Source: Holosporales bacterium (GTDB lineage Bacteria; Pseudomonadota; Alphaproteobacteria; Paracaedibacterales; CANFPP01). Taken from it: 35,625 bases of DNA. The translations under genes and the position numbers were made by a program. Within the stretch, counting starts at the first letter, position 1. Each line of letters opens with the position of its first letter. The DNA lies in contig CANFPP010000018.1 of NCBI GenBank assembly GCA_947449005.1, positions 1-35,625 on the forward strand. The letters are read 5' to 3'. Under the pieces are notes generated by a model that did not search any database, was not told where the DNA came from, and worked only from the letters and a program-made list of their open reading frames with translations. Shown here piece by piece: positions 1 through 8,996 of the stretch.

Positions 1-73
1 GTGATGACTGCGATTGACGAAGCGCTGCCAATTTTATTCTTTCTTCATATCCTAATTGTTTGTATTCTCTCAT
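1..73 (-). CDS. IS30-family transposase, N-terminal fragment cut by window edge
   Basis: The first 24 codons of a minus-strand gene are visible, starting at the ATG at 73-71 and running off the left edge. The peptide begins MREYKQLGYEERIKLAALRQ, which matches the usual start of IS30-family transposases (a YKQLxxEER-type opening of the N-terminal helix-turn-helix that binds the terminal repeats). The DDE catalytic core is outside the window. A candidate terminal inverted repeat lies upstream at 120-139. The plus-strand frame over the same bases shows no protein-like features. The family call rests on a short peptide, so it is good but not certain. Confidence 0.7.
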   Translation of the reverse strand, partial: MREYKQLGYEERIKLAALRQSQSS

Positions 74-119
74 TTGCAACGCCTTTCTGTGCCTGTCTTA
101 TCAACAAACACTCTAATGC

Positions 120-139
120 GTTGCACCTCATTTTAGAAC
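120..139 (-). repeat. Candidate IS30 terminal inverted repeat (left copy)
   Basis: Reading outward from the transposase start, these 20 bases begin GTTGCACCTC and end AGAAC. The outward-reading sequence at the other IS fragment (35486-35504) begins GTTGCACTTC and ends TTGAA; about 13 of 19 positions agree. This is what imperfect terminal inverted repeats of one IS family should look like. The exact outer boundary and target duplication cannot be fixed from one copy. Confidence 0.45.
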
Positions 140-198
140 ACGGCAAGAACTTATCTTAACTTCATTGAATCGTACAATTTTTAACTATGGAAAGTTTT

Positions 199-627
199 AT
201 GCAACCTACATTAGAAAAAAGTTTCATTACCTATGATCTTGCTTCAAATCTTGTTAAAGCAGCAATTGATCATGCAAAAAAGCTAGATATATCTATTAGC
301 GTTACTGTTGTAGATCCGGTTGGAAACTTAGTCGCATTTGCAAAGATGGATGATTGCTGTTTGATCGGAATCGGCACTGCCCAGGGTAAGGCTTGTACTG
401 CTGCAAGAAGTGGATTAAATACTGTGGATTTTCTACATTATTTAAAAGAAAATGAAGTTTGCATAAGCAGTCTTCAAGAAGAAAAATTAGTTCTCATTGC
501 TGGCGGTCTTCCTATTCTTTATCAGGGCAAATTAATTGGAGGCATTGGAATTGGTGGTGCAACTGGAGCACAAGATGAAGAATGTGCTCAAATGGCTTTA
601 GCTTCTATGGAAAATATTCCGCACTAA
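199..627 (+). CDS. GlcG/HbpS-family (DUF336) protein
   Basis: A 142-residue protein of the haem-degrading/GlcG family (PF03928). Family traits visible are the opening helix with two lysines, the SVTVVDPVGNLVAFAKMD strand-turn, a long central helix rich in small residues, and the glycine-rich C-terminal IGGIGIGGATGAQDEECA segment followed by a last helix. Members bind small ligands or haem and often sit beside oxidation genes; the role here is unknown. I prefer the ATG at 199 over the one at 187 because GGAAAG lies 4-5 bases before it. The next gene, a DUF218 protein, follows 21 bases later on the same strand, so the two may be co-transcribed. No signal peptide is seen, so it is probably cytoplasmic. 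Confidence 0.8.
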   Translation: MQPTLEKSFITYDLASNLVKAAIDHAKKLDISISVTVVDPVGNLVAFAKMDDCCLIGIGTAQGKACTAARSGLNTVDFLHYLKENEVCISSLQEEKLVLIAGGLPILYQGKLIGGIGIGGATGAQDEECAQMALASMENIPH

Positions 628-648
628 TAAGTAGGGAGAAGCTTTTAA

Positions 649-1293
649 ATGACAATAAGGCTAATTATTATTTTAGGCTACACATTAAGCCATGACTGCT
701 CAATACACCCTATTTTAAAATCCAGATTAGATGCGGCATTATCAATATCTCAACAGACAGATAAATTTCTTGTTTGTGGCAAAAGTCCGTCAAAATTATT
801 AGTGCCATCTAGATGTGAAACGCTCACTGAAGCAGAAGCAATGAAACGATACTTGATTATTAAAGGTATTTCTGAAGAAAATATAATTAAAGAAGAACAA
901 TCTACGACAACATTTGGCAATGCATTTTACGGCTTAAGTCTTGTAGATGTGCAGTTGCCTAACTCAATTCTAATTATATCGAATGAATTTCATTATCCAT
1001 TAATAAAATATAGCTTTGAAAAAGTCTTTGGGGATAAATATCCTTATTCATTTCATATCATTCCAGACTCTTCTTTGAATGTAGAACCTCAAGAAATTGA
1101 GCAGTGGAAAGTTATTATTAACAAAATGATAAGTGAGTGTTATCCATTGCTATTTTCTGAAGTAAAAAATGGCGACATTAATAAGTTGAAGTCAATTGTC
1201 GAGGGACCAATAAATTCTGCTTTTGAAGCTCGTATAAAAGACTTACTCCACCTAGAAGATTCTGCTGATATCAGAGAATTTATCTGTGGTTAA
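649..1293 (+). CDS. DUF218 (YdcF/SanA-type) domain protein
   Basis: A 214-residue protein with the DUF218 fold signature (PF02698): a hydrophobic first strand ending ILGY, then near residues 59-92 the block TEAEAMKRYLIIKGI followed by EEQSTTTFGNA, the most conserved family stretch (the acidic residue and the TxxNA turn line the presumed active site). A third strand, SILIISNEFHYP, follows. Many relatives (SanA, ElyC) have an N-terminal membrane anchor and act in envelope maintenance. This one begins directly with the first strand, so it resembles the soluble YdcF type. AGGGAG precedes the ATG. It is convergent with the DUF2000 gene, 11 bases away. Its substrate cannot be told. Confidence 0.8.
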   Translation: MTIRLIIILGYTLSHDCSIHPILKSRLDAALSISQQTDKFLVCGKSPSKLLVPSRCETLTEAEAMKRYLIIKGISEENIIKEEQSTTTFGNAFYGLSLVDVQLPNSILIISNEFHYPLIKYSFEKVFGDKYPYSFHIIPDSSLNVEPQEIEQWKVIINKMISECYPLLFSEVKNGDINKLKSIVEGPINSAFEARIKDLLHLEDSADIREFICG

Positions 1294-1304
1294 TCTGTCC
1301 AAAT

Positions 1305-1721
1305 TTACTTGTATAACGATAGTTTTCTGGTGATTTGGCTGACAGTTTCCCATGGGCCAAATAACACCGCTCCATAATACAGATGGTCTTCTTGAGTTAC
1401 TTGTGCAGTTCTTTCAAGTTGTTCGACATATGTGCCATTCGTCATCGTTTCAGTAAAAGAAATTTGCATAACATTAGATTCTTTTGCGGCAAGGATTGCT
1501 TTGCGAATTTCTCCAGATTTTCCACGCAGGATAATGTATGGCATTCCAGAGAGTGGCCAATTATTGCCGCTTGCATCTTTGTATTCCTGTAGAAACAATG
1601 CATCTTTACCTAAAACTGCCCCTATGGCTAATGAAGCATGAGCTATTGCATTCATCGCCACGCCGATATCTGTATCCTTATTAACAATTGCAACTAATTT
1701 ATTTTCAAAAGTCATTTTCAT
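1305..1721 (-). CDS. DUF2000 family protein
   Basis: A 138-residue protein of the DUF2000 family (PF09391), recognised by KLVAIVNKDTDIGVAMNAIAH near the N-terminus and the FTETM motif in the middle. Members have a peptidyl-tRNA-hydrolase-2-like fold but no assigned reaction. Two in-frame ATGs (1721 and 1715) follow a GAGAG sequence; the second has the better spacing, so the protein may begin MTFENKL. It lies 31 bases after nuoD on the same strand, where alphaproteobacteria normally carry nuoE, and it may ride on the nuo transcript. A role in complex I is not implied. Confidence 0.78.
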   Translation of the reverse strand: MKMTFENKLVAIVNKDTDIGVAMNAIAHASLAIGAVLGKDALFLQEYKDASGNNWPLSGMPYIILRGKSGEIRKAILAAKESNVMQISFTETMTNGTYVEQLERTAQVTQEDHLYYGAVLFGPWETVSQITRKLSLYK

Positions 1722-1752
1722 CTCTCATAATTATCATCAATGATATAAAGAA

Positions 1753-2925
1753 CTACCGATCAACTTCGCCAAAAACGATGTCCATGGAGCCGATAATGGC
1801 AACGATATCGGCAAGCATATGACCGCGAGACATGAAGTCTAATCCTTGTAAGAAAGCAAAGCCTGGAGCGCGAATTTTACAGCGGTAAGGGTGATTGCTG
1901 CCATCCGCTATGAGGTACACGCCAAACTCTCCTTTAGGAGCCTCAGCGGCGGCATAAATCTCTCCACTCGGAACATGAAACCCTTCTGTGTAAAGCTTGA
2001 AATGATGGATAAGGGCTTCCATGGAGCGTTTCATTTCTGCACGTGGAGGTGGTACAATTTTTTGATTATTAATATTGATTGGACCTGACGGTAGTTTGTC
2101 TAAACATTGTTGAACGATTTTGACGCTCTGTCGCATTTCTTCAACTCTGACCAAATAGCGATCATAGCAATCCCCGTGTTTGCCAATGGGAATGTCAAAG
2201 TCTAGCGTTTCATAAATTTCATAAGGTTGCGATTTTCGAAGATCCCAAGGAATGCCGCTTGCTCGGATCATGGGTCCTGAAAAGCCCCAATCAATGGCTT
2301 CTTCCGCAGTTACGATGCCAATATCAACCGTTCTTTGTTTAAAGATTCTATTCCCAGTTAAAAGTGTTTCCATATCGTCAATTAGTTTTGGAAAACGATT
2401 AATGAAAGTTTGAATTTCATCGACCAATCCATCAGGCAGATCTTTGTGAACACCGCCTGGGCGAATATAAGCAGCGTGTAGTCTGGCGCCACTGACTTTT
2501 TCATAAAAGCCCATGATAATGTCACGCTCTTCAAAGACCCAAAGAAAAGGAGTGATTGCGCCAACGTCCATTGCAAAGGTGGCAATGTTTAACAGATGAT
2601 TCATAATTCGGGTGAGCTCAGAAAACAAAACACGAATATATTGCGCGCGGAGGGGCGGTGTTATCCCAAGTAATTTTTCAACCGCTAAAACATAGGCATG
2701 TTCTTGGTTCATTGGCGAAACATAATCGAGACGATCGAAATAAGGTAAAGCCTGAAGATAGCTTTTTTGCTCAATTAGCTTTTCAGTACCACGATGGAGA
2801 AAGCCGATGTGAGGATCGGCGCGCTCGACAATCTCTCCGTCCATTTCTAAAATAAGCCGTAAAACACCATGTGCCGCTGGATGTTGTGGCCCAAAATTCA
2901 TTGTATATGTTTGCTGTGTATTCAT
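1753..2925 (-). CDS. nuoD: NADH-quinone oxidoreductase subunit D
   Basis: The 49-kDa subunit of respiratory complex I, in the hydrophilic arm next to the quinone-binding site. The 390-residue length is normal for alphaproteobacteria. Visible landmarks are [15 protein letters not shown] at the N-terminus (quinone-pocket loop), the conserved [12 protein letters not shown], the [12 protein letters not shown] segment, RPGGV in the middle, and the invariant C-terminal IVFGEVDR. The start codon overlaps the nuoC stop in an ATGA junction, which indicates translational coupling. No nuoE follows; a DUF2000 gene does. No lesion is seen. Confidence 0.97.
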   Translation of the reverse strand: MNTQQTYTMNFGPQHPAAHGVLRLILEMDGEIVERADPHIGFLHRGTEKLIEQKSYLQALPYFDRLDYVSPMNQEHAYVLAVEKLLGITPPLRAQYIRVLFSELTRIMNHLLNIATFAMDVGAITPFLWVFEERDIIMGFYEKVSGARLHAAYIRPGGVHKDLPDGLVDEIQTFINRFPKLIDDMETLLTGNRIFKQRTVDIGIVTAEEAIDWGFSGPMIRASGIPWDLRKSQPYEIYETLDFDIPIGKHGDCYDRYLVRVEEMRQSVKIVQQCLDKLPSGPININNQKIVPPPRAEMKRSMEALIHHFKLYTEGFHVPSGEIYAAAEAPKGEFGVYLIADGSNHPYRCKIRAPGFAFLQGLDFMSRGHMLADIVAIIGSMDIVFGEVDR

Positions 2926-3518
2926 GATGCTTTTTCATCACCTGGTATTGAGCTTGTCATACCTTCCCAAGGACTTAGAAAATCAAACGTTCGAAATTCT
3001 TGAGTTAGTTTGACAGGTTCATAAGCTACTTGTTTAATCGATTCATCATAGCGAACTTCTGTGTAGCCGCTGAGGGGAAAGTCTTTGCGCAGCGGATGTC
3101 CTTCAAAATTATAATCCGTCAAGATACGTCTTAGGTCAGGATGCTCTGAGAAGGTAACGCCAAATAAATCCCAAATCTCTCTTTCATACCAGTTTGCCGC
3201 CGGGAAAACGCCTGTTGATGTGAGTAAGGGGGACGCTCCGTCGGTTCTAATTTTAATACGCAAGCGAGCATTATAGGTGAGACTTAATAGATGATAGACA
3301 ACGACGAATCGTTGAGGTTGCTCCGGATAATCAACGCCGCAGATATCAATTAATTGCTTGAAATGACATTTACGGTGATCTCGTAAAATTGTTAAGGCTC
3401 TGATAATTGATCCTGCATAGGTTTCCAAAACCAACATATCTTGGTTTTCTTCCATATGTATAAGGTCTGGGCCCAAAAGCTCTTTGATGATTTCTGCTAA
3501 ATTATCTTGCATGGTCAT
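2922..3518 (-). CDS. nuoC: NADH-quinone oxidoreductase subunit C
   Basis: The 30-kDa subunit of complex I, a peripheral-arm protein that packs against NuoD and NuoB. The 198-residue product carries the family signature [16 protein letters not shown] near residues 108-123, then [34 protein letters not shown] in pieces. It is a separate NuoC rather than the NuoCD fusion of enterobacteria. The ATG lies one base past the nuoB stop, and the stop overlaps nuoD by four bases. A second in-frame ATG is two codons in. Confidence 0.96.
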   Translation of the reverse strand: MTMQDNLAEIIKELLGPDLIHMEENQDMLVLETYAGSIIRALTILRDHRKCHFKQLIDICGVDYPEQPQRFVVVYHLLSLTYNARLRIKIRTDGASPLLTSTGVFPAANWYEREIWDLFGVTFSEHPDLRRILTDYNFEGHPLRKDFPLSGYTEVRYDESIKQVAYEPVKLTQEFRTFDFLSPWEGMTSSIPGDEKAS

Positions 3519-3519
3519 T

Positions 3520-4038
3520 CTACGTTAACAGACGTCTTTTAAATCGCGATGTGTTCTGGATTTTCTTTTGCAGCAGCATGATTCCATATACCAAAGCTTC
3601 TGCTGTTGGCGGGCAACCAGGTACATACACATCAACCGGAACGATTCGATCACAACCTCTTACAACTGAATAGGAGTAATGATAATAACCGCCTCCATTT
3701 GCGCAGCTTCCCATTGAAATCACCCAACGCGGCTCTGCCATCTGATCGTATACTTTGCGAAGAGCAGGGGCCATTTTGTTGGTGAGAGTGCCGGCGACAA
3801 TCATGACATCAGACTGGCGAGGACTTGGGCGAAAAACCAGGCCAAAGCGGTCAAGATCATAACGACTCGCGGCGCTATGCATCATTTCAACAGCGCAGCA
3901 GGCTAAACCAAAGGTCATTGGCCAAAGAGAGTTGCTTTGTGACCAAGCGGCCAGTTTATCTAGTTGAGTGAGGATATAGCCTTTTTCGTTTAGCTCGTCA
4001 TTTACAAGTTCAAATAATGCAGCGTCTGTTTTATTCAT
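3520..4038 (-). CDS. nuoB: NADH-quinone oxidoreductase subunit B (N2 cluster)
   Basis: The PSST subunit of complex I, holding the terminal iron-sulphur cluster N2 that reduces quinone. All four cluster cysteines are present: the adjacent pair in [10 protein letters not shown], one in MGSCANGG and one in VPGCPPT. The open frame reaches back to a GTG at 4044, but I prefer the ATG at 4038 because GGAG sits five bases before it and it forms an ATGA overlap with the nuoA stop. That gives 172 residues. The length and motifs are those of a working protein. Confidence 0.96.
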   Translation of the reverse strand: MNKTDAALFELVNDELNEKGYILTQLDKLAAWSQSNSLWPMTFGLACCAVEMMHSAASRYDLDRFGLVFRPSPRQSDVMIVAGTLTNKMAPALRKVYDQMAEPRWVISMGSCANGGGYYHYSYSVVRGCDRIVPVDVYVPGCPPTAEALVYGIMLLQKKIQNTSRFKRRLLT

Positions 4039-4403
4039 TCCCACTCCAATGCGCCTTTACGCCATTCATAGAGAAACCCAATAGTTAAAATCAACAAAAA
4101 ACTAATCATTGACCAAAAACCAAAAACACCAATTTTCTTGAGGGTAATGGCCCAGGGGAATAAAAACGCAAGCTCTAAATCAAAAATGATAAATAGAATT
4201 GCAACAACGTAGAAACGGACATCAAAACGACCGCGTGTATTTTGATGCGGGAGATCAAAGGTCTCAAAGCCACATTCATAAGGACTTAGCTTTTCTACGT
4301 TAGGGCGATTTTTAGATCTGACCCATGACACGGTAATCAGCGCAATGGATAAACCAAAAGCCAGTCCAAAAAAGATAAAAATTGGTAAATAATTTTCTAA
4401 CAT
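4035..4403 (-). CDS. nuoA: NADH-quinone oxidoreductase subunit A
   Basis: A small membrane subunit of complex I next to the quinone tunnel. The 122-residue protein has three hydrophobic segments (about 5-27, 63-83 and 91-111). The conserved loop [12 protein letters not shown] between the first two carries the cysteine typical of ND3/NuoA. The third helix ends in [14 protein letters not shown], standard for alphaproteobacteria. It is the first gene of the nuoABCD block and is divergent from the sugar dehydrogenase gene, with about 100 bases between them. I could not pick a convincing -35/-10 pair for the minus direction. Confidence 0.95.
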   Translation of the reverse strand: MLENYLPIFIFFGLAFGLSIALITVSWVRSKNRPNVEKLSPYECGFETFDLPHQNTRGRFDVRFYVVAILFIIFDLELAFLFPWAITLKKIGVFGFWSMISFLLILTIGFLYEWRKGALEWE

Positions 4404-4438
4404 GCTGCATCATCGCTTATCTTACGTAAACAGTCAAT

Positions 4439-4467
4439 TTGACAGTGAGCATTGTGGATGCTAACAC
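4439..4467 (+). promoter_or_regulatory. Possible promoter for the sugar cluster
   Basis: TTGACA at 4439-4444, a 17-base spacer and a weak TAACAC at 4462-4467. Initiation would fall near 4474, leaving too short a leader for the GTG at 4482 but a normal one for the ATG at 4500. The -10 box is poor, so this is tentative. Confidence 0.35.
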
Positions 4468-4499
4468 CAATATAAGGTATAGTGCTTTATGTGGATAAA

Positions 4500-5822
4500 A
4501 TGACAAATTTAAAAAAGAAAATTCTTGAGAAAACGGCTTGTGTTGGCGTTATTGGTCTTGGTTATGTTGGGCTCCCGCTTGTTAAAGCAGCATTTGGACA
4601 GCATTTTCGCGTTATTGGTTTTGATGTTGATCAACAAAAAATAGACAAACTTAACGAAGGAAAAACTTATATCAAGCACATTCCTGAAGGCTTTATACAA
4701 CAACTTGCACAATCGGATAGATTTCTACCGACGAATGATTTTTCTAAGATAAAAGATGTTGATATTGTTTTAATTTGTGTTCCGACTCCTTTAACACGTT
4801 ATCGTGATCCAGATATGTCGTACGTCGTACAAACGACTCAAGCGATTGCGCCTTATCTACGAAAAGATCAGCTGATTATTCTTGAGTCCACTACTTATCC
4901 GGGCACTTCTGATGAAGTTATCAAGCCTGTTTTAGAGGCAACAGGATTAAAATCAGGCGTTGATTTTTATTTAAGTTATTCTCCTGAGCGAGAAGATCCA
5001 GGTAATCCTAATTTTGACACGGCTTCTATCCCTAAAGTAGTCGGAGCAGATGGTGCTGTCGCCTTAGATTTGGCCAATACATTTTACCAGCAATTAACAA
5101 TTGCAACTGTTCCTGTTTCCTCGCTTGCAACAGCTGAGGCTGTGAAGCTTACGGAAAATATTTTTAGGTGTATTAACATTGCGCTCGTGAACGAATTAAA
5201 AATTGTTTTCAGCGCGATGGGCATCGATATTTGGGAAGTTATTGAGGCTGCGAAAACAAAACCTTTTGGCTATATGCCATTTTATCCGGGCCCAGGTTTA
5301 GGAGGGCATTGTATTCCAATCGACCCTTTCTATTTAACGTGGAAAGCCCGCGAGTACGGTCTTAACACGCGATTTATTGAGCTAGCAGGTGAAATCAATA
5401 CCAGCATGCCGACTTATGTGGTGAGTCGTTTGGCCGAAGCTTTAGACCAGAAATTTTCTAAAGGTCTTAATGGATCAAAGATTTTGATTGTCGGAATGGC
5501 ATACAAAAAGAATGTTGATGATATTAGAGAAAGTCCAGCGTTTGTTATTATTGACCATTTGCGAAATAGAGGTGCGAAGGTTAGCTATTACGATCCTTAT
5601 GTGGCAGAAGTTTTGCCGATGCGTGAGCACAAGGACTTAGTTGGAATGAAGTGTATTGCTTGGAATGCTCAAACCTTAGCTGGTTTTGATGCTGCGCTTA
5701 TTTGTACAGATCATGATGAAGTTGATTATGCTTTTCTTGTGAATCATAGTAATCTTGTTCTTGATACACGTAATGCTACCAAAGGTATTGATGACGTTGG
5801 GAAAAAGATCTTCTGCGCTTAA
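4500..5822 (+). CDS. WbpA-like UDP-sugar (probably UDP-GlcNAc) 6-dehydrogenase
   Basis: A nucleotide-sugar dehydrogenase that oxidises C6 of a UDP-hexose to a uronic acid with two NAD+. The Rossmann motif VGVIGLGYVGLPL is at the N-terminus, the conserved ICVPTPL and the ESTTYPGT loop follow, and the catalytic cysteine (about residue 271) sits in PGPGLGGHCIPIDP. The stretch PFYLTWKAREYG after the cysteine is typical of the WbpA/CapL group that uses UDP-GlcNAc rather than of UDP-glucose dehydrogenases; the substrate is inferred. A GTG at 4482 is the alternative start (AAGG four bases before it), giving 446 rather than 440 residues. The GT4 gene starts 29 bases after the stop. Confidence 0.88.
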   Translation: MTNLKKKILEKTACVGVIGLGYVGLPLVKAAFGQHFRVIGFDVDQQKIDKLNEGKTYIKHIPEGFIQQLAQSDRFLPTNDFSKIKDVDIVLICVPTPLTRYRDPDMSYVVQTTQAIAPYLRKDQLIILESTTYPGTSDEVIKPVLEATGLKSGVDFYLSYSPEREDPGNPNFDTASIPKVVGADGAVALDLANTFYQQLTIATVPVSSLATAEAVKLTENIFRCINIALVNELKIVFSAMGIDIWEVIEAAKTKPFGYMPFYPGPGLGGHCIPIDPFYLTWKAREYGLNTRFIELAGEINTSMPTYVVSRLAEALDQKFSKGLNGSKILIVGMAYKKNVDDIRESPAFVIIDHLRNRGAKVSYYDPYVAEVLPMREHKDLVGMKCIAWNAQTLAGFDAALICTDHDEVDYAFLVNHSNLVLDTRNATKGIDDVGKKIFCA

Positions 5823-5851
5823 GGTTTACGCTCTCTCAAGAAAGAATACAG

Positions 5852-6973
5852 ATGAAAATCGTTTTTTTAGCACGCTCTTTGGGGATTGGTGGCGCCGAAA
5901 GACAAATGATTCTCTTGGCAAATGGCTTAAAAGCTAAGGGTCATGATGTTTCTATTGTGACTTTTTATGATCATAAAGCAGAAGACTATCAAGATGTAGC
6001 TATTCCGGTGATTAGCCTTAAAAAAGGAGGGCGCTGGGATTTCACATTTTTTAATCGGTTAGTCAAAACCATCAAAGAGCTTTCTCCTGATATCGTGCAT
6101 GGATATCTCGCTGTTCCTAATATTTTTTCTGTCTTTTTAAAATTACGATTCCCTCGCCTTAAGATTGTTTGGGGCGTTCGTGCCTCTAACATGCAGCTTG
6201 AGAATTATGACTATTTAGCGAGGGTTAGTTATCGTTTAGAGTGCTTATTAAGCAGGTTTGCTGATCTGATTATTGTTAATTCGATAGCTGGTTATGATTA
6301 TGCTGTTAGCAATGGTTTTAAAGCGTCTCGTATGAAATGCATTGCTAATGGGATTGATACTGAAAAGTTTACATTCAACCCATCAGCTCGCAAGAAATTA
6401 AGGGACCACTTAGGCTTTGATGACGGTATCATTTTAATTGGGGTGCTTGGAAGATTAGACTTGGTGAAGGCTCATTCGATTTTTTTAAATGCTGCAGCGT
6501 TGTTGGCAAAAACATTTCAGGAAGTTCGCTTCCTTTGTGTCGAAGATGAATCGCCTTATTGCCTTTCTTTAAAAGAACTTACGCAGAGTCTAAATATAGC
6601 ATCTTTAGTTTCTTGGATAACTGTCTCTGAAGAAATTGAGCAAGTGTATCCAGCTTTGGATATTCTTTGCTCTAGCTCGTTTGGTGAGGGGTTTCCTAAT
6701 GTTATTCCAGAAGCAATGGCTTGTGGTGTCCCTTGTGTGGTAACTGATGTTGGTGATTCAAAAAGAATTGTTGGTGAATTGGGGGTGGTTGTTGCTCCGA
6801 ATGATTCCCTAGGTCTAAGTTCAGGGATATCAACAATGATTCATAAAATACAAACAGTGAACCCCAATGATGTGCAACAAGAAAACAGATCAAGAATCAC
6901 AAGCTTGTTTAGCAGACAAAAGCTTATTGTCGATACTGAATCAACTTTATTATCATTAATCGATAAAGGGTAA
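5852..6973 (+). CDS. Glycosyltransferase family 4
   Basis: A 373-residue GT-B fold glycosyltransferase (GT4) that should move an activated sugar onto a growing surface glycan on the cytoplasmic face of the membrane. The N-terminal domain begins with LGIGGAERQMILLANGL, the donor-loop glycine and arginine of this family, and has the PDIVHGYLAVPN strand. The C-terminal domain has IANGIDTEKF, then GRLDLVKAHSIF, and the nucleotide-binding FGEGFPNVIPEAMACGVPCV with the EX7E-type acidic pair. GRLxxxKxH usually reads GRLxPxKxH; here the proline is replaced by leucine-valine. It lies between the WbpA-like gene and asnB, eight bases before the latter, which points to one operon. Confidence 0.87.
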   Translation: MKIVFLARSLGIGGAERQMILLANGLKAKGHDVSIVTFYDHKAEDYQDVAIPVISLKKGGRWDFTFFNRLVKTIKELSPDIVHGYLAVPNIFSVFLKLRFPRLKIVWGVRASNMQLENYDYLARVSYRLECLLSRFADLIIVNSIAGYDYAVSNGFKASRMKCIANGIDTEKFTFNPSARKKLRDHLGFDDGIILIGVLGRLDLVKAHSIFLNAAALLAKTFQEVRFLCVEDESPYCLSLKELTQSLNIASLVSWITVSEEIEQVYPALDILCSSSFGEGFPNVIPEAMACGVPCVVTDVGDSKRIVGELGVVVAPNDSLGLSSGISTMIHKIQTVNPNDVQQENRSRITSLFSRQKLIVDTESTLLSLIDKG

Positions 6974-6980
6974 AAAATAT

Positions 6981-8909
6981 ATGTGTGGTATTGCTGGATT
7001 TATTGATCTTCGTCTTCAAAATCATGAAGCAGATTTGCGTCATCACGCTGCCTTGATGAACGATACGCTACTCCACCGAGGTCCTGATGACCAAGGGATC
7101 TGGGTTGATAGTAGTGTTGGAATTACCTTAGCCCAACGGCGTTTGTCGATTGTTGATTTATCCCCTGCTGGGCATCAGCCAATGGTCTCTTCTTGTGGAC
7201 GCTGGATTATGACTTACAACGGCGAGACCTACAGTAATCAGGAATTACGTCCCCTCCTTGAGGCAAGAGGTGTAAAGTTCAGGGGACATTCGGATACAGA
7301 AGTAATGCTGGAAGCGTGTGCTGCTTTCGGCGTTAAGCAAGCAACAAAACAGTTTATCGGTATGTTTGCTTTTGCCTTATGGGATAGGGAAGAGCAGGTG
7401 CTTTATGTAGTGCGTGATCGCCTGGGGATTAAGCCCCTTTATTGGGCCCAAATGGATAAAACATTTCTTTTTGCTTCTGAACTGAAGGCCTTATACGCTT
7501 ATCCAGGTTTTAATAAGCAAGTGAATTCAGAAGCTGTTTCATCTTACCTTCGGTACGGTTATGTTCCAGCACCTATGACAATTTATAAGGGGGCACAAAA
7601 ACTTGCTCCTGGAACAATTCTAAAATACAGACCAGGAGAATCATCGGTTGAGCTTGAGTCGTTTTGGTCGCTTGAACAAACGGTTGCGGAAAGCCGGGCA
7701 AATCCATCTCGTCTTAATGAAGAAGAGGCTATAGCAGAATTAGATGCTCTTTTGACGGATGCAGTTGGCAGAAGAATGATGGCTGATGTTCCGCTTGGTG
7801 CGCTTCTCTCTGGCGGTATTGATTCCTCTGTTGTGGTTGCATTAATGCAAAAGCAAAGTACGCGTCCGATTCAAACATTTACCATTGGCTTTTCTGAGCA
7901 GGGGTATGATGAGGCGCCTTATGCTAAAGCTGTTGCGAAGCATCTCGGTACGGATCATACAGAGCTTTATGTAACAGCAGCCCAGGCTCAATCGGTTATT
8001 CCAAAGTTACCTCAAATGTTTGACGAGCCTTTCGCTGACTCTTCTCAAATTCCAACATTCTTAGTTTCAGAATTGGCGAGAAAATCTGTAACGGTTGCGT
8101 TATCAGGCGACGGCGGCGATGAAATTTTTGCGGGTTACAATCGGTATTTATTGGCGAATCGATTATGGAAATATGTGAAATATTTACCCTGTTCTGGATT
8201 AGTTGCTAAAGGTATTACAAATGTATCAGTTGCGAAATGGGATAAAATTAGCCACTCATTACCACCCTTTCTAAAGCTTGCTCGCTTTGGCGATCGGATG
8301 CATAAGCTTGCCAATCTTTTAGATAAAAAGAGTATGGATGAATTTTATCAGCACTTTATTAGCCAATGGCAGAATCCAAACCAATTAATGCCAAATATCC
8401 TAGAGCCGCATTTGCCGCAGTTTAATTTAAAGTCAGCAAATCTCAAAAACTCTATCGAGCAAATGCAATTTATTGACACATTAACTTACTTGCCGGACGA
8501 TATTTTAGCGAAAGTTGATCGTGCGAGCATGGCGGTAAGTTTGGAATCAAGAGTCCCACTACTTGATCACCGCGTCATTGCCTGGGCTTGGCAGCAGCCA
8601 ATGCATTATAAAATCAAACAAAATAAAACGAAGTGGTTGCTTCGGCAGGTGTTGGCTAAATATGTGCCGCCGAATCTTACGGAGCGTCCTAAAATGGGGT
8701 TTGGAATTCCGCTCGATAGTTGGTTGCGAGGATCTTTAAAAGACTGGGCTGGCGATCTTTTGCATAGTGATTCTCTAAAAGATTACTTTGAGCCAGCATT
8801 GATTCGCAAAGCCTGGGATCAACATCAAACAGGTCATTATAATTTTCAAAGTTCTTTGTGGGTTATCTTGATGTTCCAAGCCTGGCGTGAAAAGTGGGAT
8901 AAACAATAA
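6981..8909 (+). CDS. asnB: Asparagine synthetase B-type glutamine amidotransferase
   Basis: A 642-residue protein in the class-II amidotransferase/asparagine-synthase family. The start MCGIAGF exposes the catalytic Cys2 after Met removal, which makes ammonia from glutamine. The synthase domain has the ATP pyrophosphate loop LLSGGIDSSVV near residues 275-285, the ALSGDGGDEIFAGYNRY segment, and LPDDILAKVDRASMAVSLESRVPLLDH near 515-545, so both halves look active. The usual YNGEIYN is YNGETYS here. Housekeeping AsnB makes asparagine; relatives in O-antigen clusters (WbpS type) amidate uronic acids. The position directly after a WbpA-like dehydrogenase and a glycosyltransferase makes the second use plausible, but the sequence alone does not settle it. 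Confidence 0.9.
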   Translation: MCGIAGFIDLRLQNHEADLRHHAALMNDTLLHRGPDDQGIWVDSSVGITLAQRRLSIVDLSPAGHQPMVSSCGRWIMTYNGETYSNQELRPLLEARGVKFRGHSDTEVMLEACAAFGVKQATKQFIGMFAFALWDREEQVLYVVRDRLGIKPLYWAQMDKTFLFASELKALYAYPGFNKQVNSEAVSSYLRYGYVPAPMTIYKGAQKLAPGTILKYRPGESSVELESFWSLEQTVAESRANPSRLNEEEAIAELDALLTDAVGRRMMADVPLGALLSGGIDSSVVVALMQKQSTRPIQTFTIGFSEQGYDEAPYAKAVAKHLGTDHTELYVTAAQAQSVIPKLPQMFDEPFADSSQIPTFLVSELARKSVTVALSGDGGDEIFAGYNRYLLANRLWKYVKYLPCSGLVAKGITNVSVAKWDKISHSLPPFLKLARFGDRMHKLANLLDKKSMDEFYQHFISQWQNPNQLMPNILEPHLPQFNLKSANLKNSIEQMQFIDTLTYLPDDILAKVDRASMAVSLESRVPLLDHRVIAWAWQQPMHYKIKQNKTKWLLRQVLAKYVPPNLTERPKMGFGIPLDSWLRGSLKDWAGDLLHSDSLKDYFEPALIRKAWDQHQTGHYNFQSSLWVILMFQAWREKWDKQ

Positions 8910-8996
8910 AAAGCAAACTATAGTTTCATTTTCTGTTTTTTGTTAAGAAAAACAAAACTATCCTTTGTTTCTTTTTAGGGATTCATGAGACTTTAA

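Noticed and set aside
1..156. 53-codon open frame on the plus strand from the left edge
   Set aside because: It is the antisense of the IS30 transposase start and terminal repeat; the minus-strand peptide matches a family and this one does not.
8915..8926. AAACTATAGTTT palindrome after asnB
   Set aside because: It is AT-only except for two bases, short, with no T-run in the right place; a nearby A/T-rich 7-bp stem (8950-8970) is also too weak to call a terminator.
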